DNA from: Flagellimonas onchidii
Lineage (GTDB): Bacteria; Bacteroidota; Bacteroidia; Flavobacteriales; Flavobacteriaceae
Direction: 5' to 3'
DNA: 64,000 bases
NCBI RefSeq assembly: GCF_004804315.1
Contig: NZ_SRXX01000006.1
Span: 1-64,000 of the forward strand
The position numbers and the translations under genes were made by a program. The first letter of the stretch is position 1; each line of letters begins with the position of its first letter. Positions 7,408-17,308 of the stretch are shown in pieces. Below the pieces are notes generated by a model, which worked only from the letters and a program-made list of their open reading frames with translations, did not search any database and was not told where the DNA came from.

Positions 7408-9366
7408 CTACTCAAAAATAATGAATTCGGAACGTCTATTTAATTGATGTTTTTCACGAGAACATGAGACACCATTGAAGCAATCGTTCACCAAACGGGT
7501 TTCACCAAAACCTTCTCCCTCCAATCGGTCTCGAGCTATACCCTTAGAGATCATATAATCTACTGTCGATTGTGCTCTCTTTTGCGATAACCAAAGGTTG
7601 TACGCATCGTTGCCACGACTGTCAGTATGTGAGTTCACTTTAATCTTTAGACTTGGATATTTCTCCATCGCTGCAATTACCTTTTGAATTTCAATCTCCG
7701 CATCTGGACGTATATCAAACTTGTTAAGGTCAAAATAAATGGTACTCAGTTGGAGCAACTTGGCCAAATCATCGCCAAAACCACCAGTGACCACATCCCG
7801 TTCTAAATAAAAATCAACAATTCGAGGTTTTCCATAGGATTTGTTTAAATACTCCTCTGCGGGAACATAACCATCCCTAGATGCTCTAACAAAATTTCCC
7901 TTGGAGCAATCCAAATCAAGAACATAGTTCCCTTTAGAATCCGTTAAGGTAGAAGACACCTCGTTATTTTCCTCATCAATGATTTTAACTGTTGCACCAA
8001 CCAAAATCTCGTTGGATATTCTATCCCTTACAGTACCTGTAACGTCTTGAATACAGTCCAGCACCAATGGCTCATTTTCCACAAATTCATAGATATCATC
8101 CTCTCCTACCCCTCCTGTCCTATTCGAAGAAAAGTAACCTGTTTTGCTTTCATTATCCATGATAAATGCGAAATCATCTTGGTTACCATTTATGGGTTTC
8201 CCAACATTTACCACAGGTTCATCAAAATTTCCAAAAGCAATTTTGGTAGCAAAAACATCCAACCCTCCTAAACCTTGATGTCCATCAGACGAAAAATAAA
8301 GCACACCGTCCTTGGTGATATAAGGAAAGGTTTCACGCGCCCTAGTGTTAATGTTTTTGCCCAGATTGATAATAGGTCCGTATGTTCCATCACCAATAAT
8401 TTCCGTCATGAAAATATCTGACTCACCATGTGATCCTGGCATATCAGATACAAAATATAATTTCTTTTCATCTGGGCTCAAGACCGGATGCGCGACTGAG
8501 TACGAATCATTGTTAAACGGCAGTTCTATTACATCGGTCCACTCTCCATCAACAAGTTCGGCACTATATATCTTTAAGCGAATGACTCCTTTTTCGTCTT
8601 TCTTCTTCTTTCCATCCAAAAAATTGTTTCTTGTAAAGTAAATTGTCGAACCGTCTTTGGTAATAGCAGAGGTGGATTCGTGCAATCTAGTATTTACGTC
8701 TCCCTCCAATTTTACCACTCGATCATTGGAAATACTATCTGCGTTTACCTTATATAGATCTAAAAAATCCTTTGAATTCCACGTATGTCTGTAACGTGCC
8801 AAGTTTCCTGTATCTCTATCTGAGGAAAAAATCAAACCTTTTTCATAGTAGGATGCTGCAAAATCTGTGTACTTACTGTTATATGGAAATGGTTTAACGT
8901 TATACCTACCAGAGTTCTTCTCGATTTTCTCCAAATAATCCTCATCAAATGTATCTTCAGATGATGCGGCGGTTATCTCCTTGAATTTTGCCATTATTCG
9001 GGCAGATTCATCATAATCTCCCAACGTTTTCAAACTTTGGGCGTATCGGAAATAATAATCAGGTTCTATTTCTTCTGGATAAGCTTCTGCCAGTCTTTGA
9101 TATACTTTAGCAGCTTCTTCATACTTGGCATTGAAATAATATGAATTTGCAAGTCTTTTTAACAAGTCTTGAGAAACATATCCCTTGTCAAGAACTTTTT
9201 TGTAAATATCTATGGCAGGACTAAAAGAGTATTCATTATACTGCTCATCAGCCTTAGCTTTAACCTTGGCTTGTTGCTTCTCGTTGACCTTTTCCTTGTC
9301 TTGGGCCAAGCCATATAATGCACCCCCTAAAAAAATGATAAGAAGTATGGATATTCTTTTTAGCAT
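7408..9366 (-). CDS. OmpA-family protein with TPR, PD40 propeller and carboxypeptidase-regulatory-like domains (PorE-like)
   Basis: The protein has 652 residues and an N-terminal signal sequence (about 1-21, ending GLAQ). Domains in order: TPR helices (about 35-165), a WD40-like PD40 propeller (about 175-430, with repeats such as SPDEKKLYFVSD and FPYITKDGVLYFSSD), a carboxypeptidase-regulatory-like beta-sandwich (about 440-525, VTGTVRDRISNEILVGATV), and an OmpA C-terminal peptidoglycan-binding domain (about 535-652, IYFDLNKFDIRP, NSHTDSRG, LSQKRA, NRRSEF). This architecture matches PorE-type proteins that tie type IX secretion structures to peptidoglycan. It is the last gene of a three-gene operon, 9 bases after the PorP/SprF-like gene. 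A periplasmic anchor role for the adhesin/PorP module is inferred. Confidence 0.85.
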   Translation of the reverse strand: MLKRISILLIIFLGGALYGLAQDKEKVNEKQQAKVKAKADEQYNEYSFSPAIDIYKKVLDKGYVSQDLLKRLANSYYFNAKYEEAAKVYQRLAEAYPEEIEPDYYFRYAQSLKTLGDYDESARIMAKFKEITAASSEDTFDEDYLEKIEKNSGRYNVKPFPYNSKYTDFAASYYEKGLIFSSDRDTGNLARYRHTWNSKDFLDLYKVNADSISNDRVVKLEGDVNTRLHESTSAITKDGSTIYFTRNNFLDGKKKKDEKGVIRLKIYSAELVDGEWTDVIELPFNNDSYSVAHPVLSPDEKKLYFVSDMPGSHGESDIFMTEIIGDGTYGPIINLGKNINTRARETFPYITKDGVLYFSSDGHQGLGGLDVFATKIAFGNFDEPVVNVGKPINGNQDDFAFIMDNESKTGYFSSNRTGGVGEDDIYEFVENEPLVLDCIQDVTGTVRDRISNEILVGATVKIIDEENNEVSSTLTDSKGNYVLDLDCSKGNFVRASRDGYVPAEEYLNKSYGKPRIVDFYLERDVVTGGFGDDLAKLLQLSTIYFDLNKFDIRPDAEIEIQKVIAAMEKYPSLKIKVNSHTDSRGNDAYNLWLSQKRAQSTVDYMISKGIARDRLEGEGFGETRLVNDCFNGVSCSREKHQLNRRSEFIIFE

Positions 9367-9375
9367 AACCCTATA

Positions 9376-10320
9376 TTAAAAGAATCTTGGTGACACAGTT
9401 TTTTGAAAGGCTTTTAAAAGCTCCAATCTTAAAAAGACCTCGAATGATCCATCATTAAATTGGGTGCCTCCAAGCTCGGTTGTTTCGCGATCATAGGCAA
9501 GCCCCAACATAATCTGATCAGTTACTTGAAATCCAGCTAGCGCGCTTACCGCAGCATCTAATCTATAAGCTGCACCAAAACTAAATTTTTCAGCAAAAAG
9601 GAAAGTAGCCGAAACATCTACTTGAATGGGAGCCCCACCAACTGCCTTGGTTAAAAGAGCGGGTTTGAATTTCAGATCGGAATTTAAATCAAAAACATAC
9701 CCCGTTATGAAATAGAAATTGATTCGCTCCGCAGCCAAGAAGTTAACCGAATCGGAATCGCCATTGTCAAAATATTCGGTTTGCAAAACATTTGGAGCGG
9801 AAAGACCTGCATAAAACCTATTGTTATGGAAATATACCCCCAATCCAAAATTTGGATTAAACTGATTATCGATATTGTCCTGTTGCACTATCTCCTGATC
9901 GAAGTTTCTTAAGCCATTAAAATCCAAGCTTAACATATTTCCGCCGGCTTTCAAACCAAATGATAGCTTGTTCTCTCCAGCAAATTCCAGCGTATAGGAA
10001 AGAACAGCATCAAGATATGTTTCTTGAACAACCCCATCGCCAATATTATCATTAACTATGGAAATACCGTAGCCCAACCTACTGTTTCTAATTGGAGAAT
10101 GAAGATTAACCGTAAAAGTCTCTGGAGCTCCATCAAGTCCTACCCATTGCGAACGATATAATCCCGCAAATGTCAACTGCCCTCTTGACCCAGCGTACGC
10201 CGGATTTACACTAAGGGTGTTGTACATGTATTGGGTATATTGCGCATCTTGCTGAGCAGTAAGGTCCTGAAACGTCAAGACAATAAATAAAAACGGAATT
10301 AAAAAGTGTTTTTTAACCAT
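9376..10320 (-). CDS. PorP/SprF family type IX secretion membrane protein
   Basis: The 314-residue protein has a signal peptide (about 1-22, LTAQ) and the family opening QDAQYTQYMYNTLSVNPAYAGSRG, followed by an outer-membrane barrel with alternating strands (GLYRSQW, LGYGISIVND, LSYTLEF, FGLKAGGN). PorP/SprF proteins sit in the outer membrane and attach particular type IX cargo with type-B C-terminal domains, such as the SprB adhesin. Here it lies 14 bases downstream of a gene for exactly such a cargo and 9 bases upstream of a PorE-like gene, so the three products very likely form one surface assembly. Confidence 0.92.
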   Translation of the reverse strand: MVKKHFLIPFLFIVLTFQDLTAQQDAQYTQYMYNTLSVNPAYAGSRGQLTFAGLYRSQWVGLDGAPETFTVNLHSPIRNSRLGYGISIVNDNIGDGVVQETYLDAVLSYTLEFAGENKLSFGLKAGGNMLSLDFNGLRNFDQEIVQQDNIDNQFNPNFGLGVYFHNNRFYAGLSAPNVLQTEYFDNGDSDSVNFLAAERINFYFITGYVFDLNSDLKFKPALLTKAVGGAPIQVDVSATFLFAEKFSFGAAYRLDAAVSALAGFQVTDQIMLGLAYDRETTELGGTQFNDGSFEVFLRLELLKAFQKTVSPRFF

Positions 10321-10334
10321 TCTGATTCAATATG

Positions 10335-13300
10335 TTACCTGCTTATATATATGTATTCGGAGTCGGTAAAACTTCCTTCATCCGTTTCGTAGTCAAATAT
10401 ATAAAAATATACTCCCGCGGGGAGATAATCGTTGACGCTCAAAGTTGACCTACCACGTGAACGTCCGTCAAAAACATTGTTCACATTGTCATAGTTTGAA
10501 CCTTCATAAACGGTCTTTCCCCACCGGTTGAAAATTCTGAGTGTACTTGATCTCACATAGTCCAGTCCTCTGATGAACAGAAAATCATTTTTAAGGTCTC
10601 CATTAGGTGTCAACATTTGATTCACTTCTATGTTCTCAATATTTACCGTAACAATTGCAGTATCACAATTACTTGGGTTGTCTACTTCACAAATCATGTA
10701 TTCAATGGTATACGTACCACTTGCTGTTCCTGAAGTCACAACAACACTTCCATCGGTATCAATAGTAAGTACATTGGTTGCTGTAGAAGTCAAGATTACA
10801 TCTGAAAGCATAACTGGATTATCGTTCAAAGTATCGTTGGTAAGCACATCACTATTTGGGATGGTTCCTCCTGAACCATCAGAACCATAAGAGTCGTCAA
10901 CCGCTTCGATAGCATTAACCATGCTAGGTTCCACCACCACTGTGACGGTAGCTGTGTCACAATTATTGACATCCGCTGCTTCACAGATGGTATATTCAAT
11001 AGTGTATGTGCCTGCCGGTGTTCCCGATTCAACGGTGATACTTCCGTTCTCTTCATTGATAGTCAGTTGATCCGTAGAAGTGGAAGTAAGAATCACATTA
11101 GAAAGGGTTACGGGGTTACCATCCAAAACATCATTATCCAAAACATTACTGTTAGGAATAACCCCTCCTGAATCATCCATGCTGTACATATCATCAACGG
11201 CGTCAATAACACTACCCATACCAGGTTCGACAACAACTGTCACGGTCCCCATATCACAGTTGTTAACATCAGCAATCTCGCAAATGGTATATTCAATAGT
11301 ATACGTACCTCCTAGTGTTCCGGGTTCAACAGTAATACTTCCGTTCTCTTCATTGATAGTCAGTTCATTCGTAGAAGTTGACGTCAAAATTACATCGGAA
11401 AGCGTAACAGAGTTACCATCTAAAGTATCATTATCAAGCACATTGGCATCTGGGATTGTCCCTCCAGAAATATCAATGTTGTATGCATCATCCACAGCAT
11501 CTATTACATTAATCATGTCAGGATCCAGATAGTCAGGCGTACCGTCACCATCGGTATCGTCATCGGTGGGATCCCCATCGCCATCAGCATCCTCGTCGGG
11601 GGTGTCGATGCCGTCACCGTCGTCATCGATATCACGGTAGTTCACGTCCTCGGTGCCATCCGTGTCCGGTAGGTCGTTGGCAGGGTCGTCAATCTCGTCG
11701 TTCACATCATAGCCATCATTGACATCGCTGCCCTCATAGCCGTCGTCAAGACCGTCGTTGTCCGTATCGGTGCCCGTGTACGCTTGGTCTGGGACACCGT
11801 CGAAATTGAAGTCGTTCCCCTCGTTGTTGTCCGCTACCATGTCGTTGTCCGTGTCCTCGTCAAGGTAATCAGGAATCTCGTCATCATCCGAGTTCTCAGG
11901 TGTAAGGCCTCCGATATAGGCGCTGTTCACACCATCGTTCGCCTCATAGGTCGCCTCGTCGTCATCGTTCGGAGGAATATAGGTCGATGTGGGCTGGGCC
12001 TCAACATTGTCCGGGATGCCATCGTTATCGCTATCTATGTCCAAGTGGTCAGGGCGTCCATCCCCATCACTGTCCAATGGATTGGTCAACGGGTCGTTGT
12101 CCCCGTCCGCATTGTGGTCCTCCACCGTGTCCAGGATACCGTCATTGTCATCGTCAAGGTCCACACTGTCCGGTACGCCGTCATCGTCAGTGTCGTCTCC
12201 CGGGTTATCTGGGTCGAGGTAATCCGGCGTACCGTCACCATCGGTATCGTCATCGGTGGGATCCCCATCGCCATCAGCATCCTCATCAGGGGTATCGATG
12301 CCGTCACCATCATCATCGATGTCACGGTAGTTCACGTCCTCGGTGCCATCCGTGTCCGGTAGGTCGTTGGCAGGGTCGTCAATCTCGTCGTTCACGTCAT
12401 AGCCATCATTGACATCACTGCCCTCGTAGCCGTCGTCAAGACCGTCGTTGTCCGTATCGGTGCCCGTGTACGCTTGGTCGGGGACACCGTCGAAGTTGAA
12501 GTCGTTCCCCTCGTTGTTGTCCGCTACCATGTCGTTGTCCGTGTCCTCGTCAAGGTAATCAGGAATCTCGTCATCATCCGAGTTCTCAGGTGTAAGGCCT
12601 CCGATATAGGCGCTGTTCACACCATCGTTCGCCTCATAGGTCGCCTCGTCGTCATCGTTCGGAGGAATATAGGTCGATGTGGGCTGGGCCTCAACATTGT
12701 CCGGGATGCCATCGTTATCGCTATCTATGTCCAAGTGGTCAGGGCGTCCATCCCCATCACTGTCCAATGGATTGGTCAACGGGTCGTTGTCCCCGTCCGC
12801 ATTGTGGTCCTCCACCGTGTCCAGGATACCGTCATTGTCATCGTCAAGGTCCACACTGTCCGGTACGCCGTCATCGTCAGTGTCGTCACCAGGGCTATCA
12901 GGGTCGAGGTAATCGGGCGTACCGTCACCATCGGTATCGTCATCCGTAGGGTCCCCATCGCCGTCAGCATCCTCGTCGGGGGTGTCGATGCCGTCACCGT
13001 CGTCATCGATATCACGGTAGTTCACGTCCTCGGTGCCATCCGTGTCCGGTAGGTCGTTGGCAGGGTCGTCGATCTCGTCGTTCACGTCATAGCCATCATT
13101 GACATCACTGCCCTCGTAGCCGTCGTCAAGACCGTCGTTGTCCGTATCGGTGCCCACGTACGCTTGGTCGGGGACACCGTCGAAGTTGAAGTCGTTCCCC
13201 TCGTTGTTGTCCGCTACCATGTCGTTGTCCGTGTCCTCGTCAAGGTAATCAGGGTTATCGGCTTCATCAGTATTCTCTGGGTCTATTCCTTCGTCTCCAT

Positions 13301-14270
13301 TTCCCTCATACGCATTATCCAAACCATCGTTATCATCATCATTTCCTGTTGGAGGAATGTATCCCGATGTTGTTTGCCCTTCTACATTATCTGGTATGCC
13401 ATCGTCATCAGAATCAATATCCCTAAAATTGGGTAACGGATCTGTGTCGCTATTAATAGGAGTAATTCCTTCCCCAGCTCCAGGATAAGATTCATAATGA
13501 TCATCCAAGCCATTTTTATCATCATCTATACCACAAGGGATTTGAATATGACCAGGATCTTGAGCTTCAATGTTATCTATTATACCATCGTTATCGGAAT
13601 CGATATCCCTATAATCTTTGATATAATCACCATCAGTATCGATTGGTAAAACACCACCACAACTGCCGGGAGTTTCTTCATAAGCATCATCCAAGCCATT
13701 ACCATCGACATCGTTTCCAGACGGTGGAGTATATCCCACTGTAGGCTGTGCCTCTACATTATCAAGTATGCCGTCATCATCTGAGTCAATGTCCTTGTAA
13801 TCTGGAATGTGATCATAATCTGTATCTACGGGAATCAAGCCACCGCAACTTCCAGGGGTTTCTTCGTAGGCATCATCCAAACCGTTGCCATCAATATCTT
13901 TTCCTGAAGGGGGAATATATCCATTTGTGGATTGCGCTTCAATATTGTCAATTATTCCGTCATCATCAGAATCTATATCCAAATAATCGGGAACACCATC
14001 TCCATCTGTATCGGTTGGATTGGTCCAATAACAATCATCACCATCTAAATTTTCATCTTCAACGGTATCGATTATTCCATCGTTATCGGAATCTATATCA
14101 TCATTATCAGGAACTCCATCATTATCCGTATCAGTATAGTACGGTGTATTTCCTTTAGGATTTAATGCATTAAGAGGAGTTGTCATTCCTAGACAAAAGG
14201 CAAGGAACACCAATGAAAAAAGACTGTATGAAACCTTTTTCTTAAAAAATAAGAAAGTATTTTTTTCCAT
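10335..14270 (-). CDS. Giant thrombospondin type-3 repeat adhesin with type-B T9SS C-terminal domain
   Basis: I choose the ATG at 14270 (1311 residues); a TTG 18 bases upstream is possible. After a signal sequence (about 15-37, hydrophobic) the protein is a long run of DxDxDG calcium-binding repeats of the thrombospondin type-3 kind (about 45-920), including two and a half near-identical copies of a 230-residue block. Three beta-sandwich repeats of about 99 residues follow (AVDD.Y...GG.IP...VL.ND). The last 95 residues are a gliding-motility-type C-terminal domain ([39 protein letters not shown]), the type-B signal for type IX secretion. Placed first in an operon with PorP/SprF-like and PorE-like genes, it is probably the secreted surface adhesin those proteins display. 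Calcium is expected to stiffen the rod. Confidence 0.9.
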   Translation of the reverse strand: MEKNTFLFFKKKVSYSLFSLVFLAFCLGMTTPLNALNPKGNTPYYTDTDNDGVPDNDDIDSDNDGIIDTVEDENLDGDDCYWTNPTDTDGDGVPDYLDIDSDDDGIIDNIEAQSTNGYIPPSGKDIDGNGLDDAYEETPGSCGGLIPVDTDYDHIPDYKDIDSDDDGILDNVEAQPTVGYTPPSGNDVDGNGLDDAYEETPGSCGGVLPIDTDGDYIKDYRDIDSDNDGIIDNIEAQDPGHIQIPCGIDDDKNGLDDHYESYPGAGEGITPINSDTDPLPNFRDIDSDDDGIPDNVEGQTTSGYIPPTGNDDDNDGLDNAYEGNGDEGIDPENTDEADNPDYLDEDTDNDMVADNNEGNDFNFDGVPDQAYVGTDTDNDGLDDGYEGSDVNDGYDVNDEIDDPANDLPDTDGTEDVNYRDIDDDGDGIDTPDEDADGDGDPTDDDTDGDGTPDYLDPDSPGDDTDDDGVPDSVDLDDDNDGILDTVEDHNADGDNDPLTNPLDSDGDGRPDHLDIDSDNDGIPDNVEAQPTSTYIPPNDDDEATYEANDGVNSAYIGGLTPENSDDDEIPDYLDEDTDNDMVADNNEGNDFNFDGVPDQAYTGTDTDNDGLDDGYEGSDVNDGYDVNDEIDDPANDLPDTDGTEDVNYRDIDDDGDGIDTPDEDADGDGDPTDDDTDGDGTPDYLDPDNPGDDTDDDGVPDSVDLDDDNDGILDTVEDHNADGDNDPLTNPLDSDGDGRPDHLDIDSDNDGIPDNVEAQPTSTYIPPNDDDEATYEANDGVNSAYIGGLTPENSDDDEIPDYLDEDTDNDMVADNNEGNDFNFDGVPDQAYTGTDTDNDGLDDGYEGSDVNDGYDVNDEIDDPANDLPDTDGTEDVNYRDIDDDGDGIDTPDEDADGDGDPTDDDTDGDGTPDYLDPDMINVIDAVDDAYNIDISGGTIPDANVLDNDTLDGNSVTLSDVILTSTSTNELTINEENGSITVEPGTLGGTYTIEYTICEIADVNNCDMGTVTVVVEPGMGSVIDAVDDMYSMDDSGGVIPNSNVLDNDVLDGNPVTLSNVILTSTSTDQLTINEENGSITVESGTPAGTYTIEYTICEAADVNNCDTATVTVVVEPSMVNAIEAVDDSYGSDGSGGTIPNSDVLTNDTLNDNPVMLSDVILTSTATNVLTIDTDGSVVVTSGTASGTYTIEYMICEVDNPSNCDTAIVTVNIENIEVNQMLTPNGDLKNDFLFIRGLDYVRSSTLRIFNRWGKTVYEGSNYDNVNNVFDGRSRGRSTLSVNDYLPAGVYFYIFDYETDEGSFTDSEYIYISR
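10627..11516 (-). repeat. Three ~297-bp repeats (99-residue beta-sandwich modules) in the adhesin
   Basis: Three modules share the pattern AVDD.Y...SGG.IP...VL.ND.L..N.V.LS.VILTST, then [15 protein letters not shown] and NCD...VTV. They are similar in protein and moderately similar in DNA. Their base composition is like the rest of the genome, unlike the neighbouring 690-bp repeats. Boundaries are approximate. Confidence 0.8.
11520..13255 (-). repeat. 690-bp tandem repeat, about 2.5 copies, in the adhesin
   Basis: The same DNA recurs at an exact 690-base offset (for example ggaggaatataggtcgatgt at 11971 and 12661). The half unit [17 protein letters not shown] to PDYLDPD is present three times and the other half ([14 protein letters not shown] to SDDDEIPD) twice. 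Copies differ by only scattered bases. The block is GC-rich: 35 of 60 bases at 12121-12180 against 20 of 60 at 14041-14100 in older repeats of the same gene. Confidence 0.92.
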
Positions 14271-14656
14271 AATGATAGTTTTGGTCAACTAATCACCATG
14301 GCATTAGAGTTCTCGTACTTGCAAGAAAATGGGGCTTTTCTTAGCTTTCGTGGTTTTTATAATTTACCTACCACCTTTTGCGCACATAATTAATCTATTT
14401 CAGATGCACTTCCTATTTTAATCGACAAAAAGCGTATTCCTTGTCATTACCTGCCACTATTATTTATACGGACAGTGATATAAAAAAGATTACGTTTCGG
14501 TAAAAATCAAAAAAACGACATGCGAAAATTACTTCACTTTTACTCATGGAGCAAGTAATTCTTCTTTTTTTGTCCCCATACTATCAACAACTATTTAGAG
14601 TTTCCAATATGGGTTTAAAAAGAGATAATTACGCTATTTTTGCCGAAATTTTGTAG
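14271..14656. other. Divergent intergenic region between adhesin and prfC
   Basis: This 386-base gap separates two outward-reading genes. A good -7 box for prfC lies at 14635-14642. On the minus strand I found no TAnnTTTG box for the adhesin operon, so its promoter is either degenerate or uses another sigma factor. No RNA gene, repeat or open frame is evident. Confidence 0.6.
14635..14642 (+). promoter_or_regulatory. -7 box of prfC
   Basis: TATTTTTG matches TAnnTTTG exactly, 14 bases before the ATG at 14657. The -33 region is weak (GGGTTTA at 14611-14617). The mRNA leader would be under ten bases. Confidence 0.45.
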
Positions 14657-16249
14657 ATGGATTTTGTATCAGAAATAGCTAGACGGAGAACTTTTGGAAT
14701 TATTTCGCACCCAGATGCCGGAAAGACCACATTAACCGAAAAACTTTTGTTGTTCGGAGGAGCAATCCAAGAAGCGGGAGCGGTCAAAAACAATAAGATT
14801 AAAAAATCCGCCACCAGTGATTTTATGGAAATAGAGCGACAGCGTGGGATTTCCGTAGCTACTTCTGTATTGGCGTTCATCTATAATGACAAAAAAATCA
14901 ATATTCTTGATACACCCGGTCACAAAGATTTTGCAGAGGATACTTTCAGAACATTGACCGCGGTGGATAGTGTAATCGTTGTAATAGATGTGGCCAAAGG
15001 TGTAGAGGAACAGACCGAAAAATTGGTCGAAGTATGCCGTATGCGCAACATTCCCATGATTGTTTTCATCAATAAGTTAGATCGAGAAGGGAAAGATGCT
15101 TTTGACCTTCTGGACGAAGTTGAGCAAAAATTAGGGCTTTCAGTCACGCCATTGAGCTTTCCGATTGGGATGGGCTATGATTTCAAGGGCATTTATAATA
15201 TCTACGAAAAAAACATCAATCTATTTAGCGGTAATAGTAAGCAGAACATTGAAGAAACCATAGCCTTTACAGATATTGAAAATCCTGAATTGGAAAACAT
15301 TATCGGAGAAGCTTCGGCGTTAGAGCTTAGAGACAATCTGGAACTGGTTTCGGGTGTTTATCCAGAGTTTGACAAAGAGGCTTATTTAAATGGAACTCAG
15401 CAGCCTGTGTTTTTTGGATCTGCTCTAAATAATTTTGGTGTTAGGGAGCTGCTGGACTGTTTTGTGGATATTGCACCTGCACCTAGGGCAAAAATGGCGG
15501 AGGAGCGACTTGTGGCATCTGATGAGAAGGATTTTTCCGGTTTTGTTTTTAAAATCCATGCTAATATGGACCCGAAACACCGAGATCGATTGGCATTTAT
15601 AAAAATAGTTTCGGGTACTTTTGAACGTAACAAACCTTACCTTCATGTTCGACAAGATAAGAAGTTAAAGTTTTCAAGTCCCAACGCCTTTTTTGCTGAA
15701 AAAAAGGAGATTGTGGATGTATCCTTTCCTGGAGACATTGTAGGACTTCATGATACGGGCAACTTCAAAATCGGAGATACGCTTACCAGTGGTGAAAAAT
15801 TGAACTATAAAGGCATTCCAAGTTTTTCCCCTGAGCATTTTAGATATATCAACAACGCAGACCCGATGAAGGCCAAACAGCTTTATAAGGGCATCGATCA
15901 ACTTATGGATGAGGGGGTTGCGCAGTTGTTCACCCTTGAAATGAACGGTAGAAAAGTCATAGGAACTGTCGGAGCTCTTCAATATGAAGTAATCCAATAT
16001 CGCTTAGAGCATGAATATGGTGCCAAATGTACTTATGAAAACTTCCCTGTACACAAGGCCTGCTGGGTAGATTCAGAAGATCCTAACGGTGAGGAATTTA
16101 AGGAATTCAAACGGGTAAAGCAGAAGTTTTTAGCCACAGATAAACAAGGGCAGTTGGTGTTTTTGGCAGATTCCGCTTTCTCACTTCAAATGACCCAGCA
16201 AAAGTACCCCTCCGTTGTTCTTCGTTTTACCTCGGAGGTAACAATTTAG
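14657..16249 (+). CDS. prfC: Peptide chain release factor 3
   Basis: RF3 is the GTPase that removes RF1 and RF2 from the ribosome after peptide release. The 530-residue length is normal for the family. The G domain shows the P-loop SHPDAGKTTLTEK (about residues 17-29), the switch-I region QRGISVATSV (about 59-69), DTPGH (about 84-88) and NKLD (about 138-141). EF-G-like domains II and III follow to the C-terminus. It stands alone, transcribed away from the adhesin operon, with its own near-leaderless promoter and no Shine-Dalgarno sequence. Confidence 0.95.
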   Translation: MDFVSEIARRRTFGIISHPDAGKTTLTEKLLLFGGAIQEAGAVKNNKIKKSATSDFMEIERQRGISVATSVLAFIYNDKKINILDTPGHKDFAEDTFRTLTAVDSVIVVIDVAKGVEEQTEKLVEVCRMRNIPMIVFINKLDREGKDAFDLLDEVEQKLGLSVTPLSFPIGMGYDFKGIYNIYEKNINLFSGNSKQNIEETIAFTDIENPELENIIGEASALELRDNLELVSGVYPEFDKEAYLNGTQQPVFFGSALNNFGVRELLDCFVDIAPAPRAKMAEERLVASDEKDFSGFVFKIHANMDPKHRDRLAFIKIVSGTFERNKPYLHVRQDKKLKFSSPNAFFAEKKEIVDVSFPGDIVGLHDTGNFKIGDTLTSGEKLNYKGIPSFSPEHFRYINNADPMKAKQLYKGIDQLMDEGVAQLFTLEMNGRKVIGTVGALQYEVIQYRLEHEYGAKCTYENFPVHKACWVDSEDPNGEEFKEFKRVKQKFLATDKQGQLVFLADSAFSLQMTQQKYPSVVLRFTSEVTI

Positions 16250-16317
16250 CACCATTCATACCTAAACTTCTCATTATAAATAGTTTAAAACGAAGAACAT
16301 TTCTACATTTTTTGTAC

Positions 16318-16339
16318 TTTATTGGCTGTAACCAATAAA
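16318..16339 (+). other. 8-bp perfect hairpin just before a start codon
   Basis: TTTATTGG and CCAATAAA pair perfectly around a six-base loop, ending 10 bases before the ATG at 16350. There is no T-run after it, so it is a poor terminator for prfC. It may shape the leader of the next gene or be a protein-binding inverted repeat. Confidence 0.5.
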
Positions 16340-16349
16340 AACTGTTCTT

Positions 16350-16781
16350 ATGACTGATTCAAACAAGCCACCAATCTGGTTTTGGATGGTAAGTGTCTTG
16401 GCGCTTCTTTGGAATTCAATGGGTGTGTACAATTATTTGTATACTAAATTCAATCAAGTTGAAATGTTGGAAGCCATGACCCAGGAACAACGCGCACTTT
16501 TTGAAGGTATCCCAGCTTGGGCAACAGCGGCGTTCGCTCTTGCGGTTTTTTCGGGAGTCATTGCTTCCATTGGTCTTTTGCTACGAAAAAAATGGGCAAA
16601 ACCCCTATTCGTGGTGTCCTTGGTAACAGCTGTAATTCAATTCATCAATTGGCTATTTCTACAAAATGCCGCAGAAGTTTATGGCGGTGCAGCTTATACT
16701 ATGCCCATTTTGGTAGTGGTGATAGGACTTGCCCTAATCTATTTTTCTAAAAAAGCAATTCAAAAGGGTTGGTTAACCTAA
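16350..16781 (+). CDS. Small four-helix membrane protein, function unknown
   Basis: The protein has 143 residues and four clear hydrophobic segments (about 10-30, 53-75, 82-102, 112-132) with no signal-peptide cleavage site. The overall plan resembles small DoxX-like or sugar-transporter-like inner-membrane proteins common in flavobacteria, but no diagnostic motif is visible. It is a single gene between prfC and a strong bidirectional terminator. A hairpin lies directly ahead of the start codon. Function is not assignable from sequence alone. Confidence 0.8.
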   Translation: MTDSNKPPIWFWMVSVLALLWNSMGVYNYLYTKFNQVEMLEAMTQEQRALFEGIPAWATAAFALAVFSGVIASIGLLLRKKWAKPLFVVSLVTAVIQFINWLFLQNAAEVYGGAAYTMPILVVVIGLALIYFSKKAIQKGWLT

Positions 16782-16801
16782 GTAGTAAAATATGAAGTAA
16801 T

Positions 16802-16832
16802 AAAAAACCTGACATTAAATGTCAGGTTTTTT
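16802..16832. terminator. Bidirectional intrinsic terminator
   Basis: A perfect 14-bp stem (AAAAAACCTGACAT with ATGTCAGGTTTTTT) closes on a three-base loop. A-run and T-run on both sides let it work on both strands, ending the membrane-protein gene (+) and the DUF3467 gene (-), which converge here. Confidence 0.9.
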
Positions 16833-16835
16833 GTT

Positions 16836-17147
16836 TTATGCTTCTCCAGTTGGCCCAAAATTCAAGGGAATCGGAGGCTGCTCATAATCTTTGATGGTAC
16901 CATGGGCCTGTTCAAATCGTGTCACATTATCGCTTAATGCTTTTAAAAATTTCTTAGCGTGCTGTGGGGTCAGAACAATCCTGCTCTTTACTTTAGCTTT
17001 AGGTGCTCCCGGCATCATGCTAATAAAATCCACTACAAATTCGGATACAGAATGATTTATGATTGCCAAATTGGAATAGGTTCCCTCGGCAGTTTTTTCA
17101 TCCAGTTCTATATTGATTTGTTTTTGATTTTTATCGTTTTCAGCCAT
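16836..17147 (-). CDS. DUF3467 family protein
   Basis: The protein has 103 residues and reads as a full DUF3467 member: an acidic N-terminus, YSNLAIINHSVSEFVVDFISMMPG, a central RIVLTPQHAKKFLKALSDNV, and a short tail with PPIPLNFGP. The family is a small cytoplasmic beta/alpha fold of unknown role. The gene often lies directly downstream of rpoC in Flavobacteriia; here it is upstream of the shared terminator and 161 bases from the rpoC stop, with the rpoC terminator between them, so it is probably a separate unit. Confidence 0.88.
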   Translation of the reverse strand: MAENDKNQKQINIELDEKTAEGTYSNLAIINHSVSEFVVDFISMMPGAPKAKVKSRIVLTPQHAKKFLKALSDNVTRFEQAHGTIKDYEQPPIPLNFGPTGEA

Positions 17148-17270
17148 TATAATTTTTGTTTTAAAATTGTTTTGGATTTATTGCTAAGTTAAAGAAGGAA
17201 TATTCTTCCATGACAATAAATTTTGATGAGACCCCGAAATAAATTCAGGGTGACGGTCATGTCCGACCTT

Positions 17271-17303
17271 AAAAAAAGAAAACCCTGACTTTCGCCAGGG
17301 TTT
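17271..17303 (-). terminator. Intrinsic terminator of the rpoBC operon
   Basis: On the minus strand AAACCCTG and CAGGGTTT form an 8-bp stem with an eight-base loop, followed by TTCTTTTTTT. It starts 5 bases after the rpoC stop codon. Confidence 0.85.
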
Positions 17304-17308
17304 GTTTA

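Noticed and set aside
11784..13052. Long plus-strand open frames (about 190 codons) antisense to the adhesin repeats
   Set aside because: They repeat at the same 690-base offset and arise from the GC-rich GAC/GAT codon pattern of the opposite strand; the minus-strand frame is the real gene.
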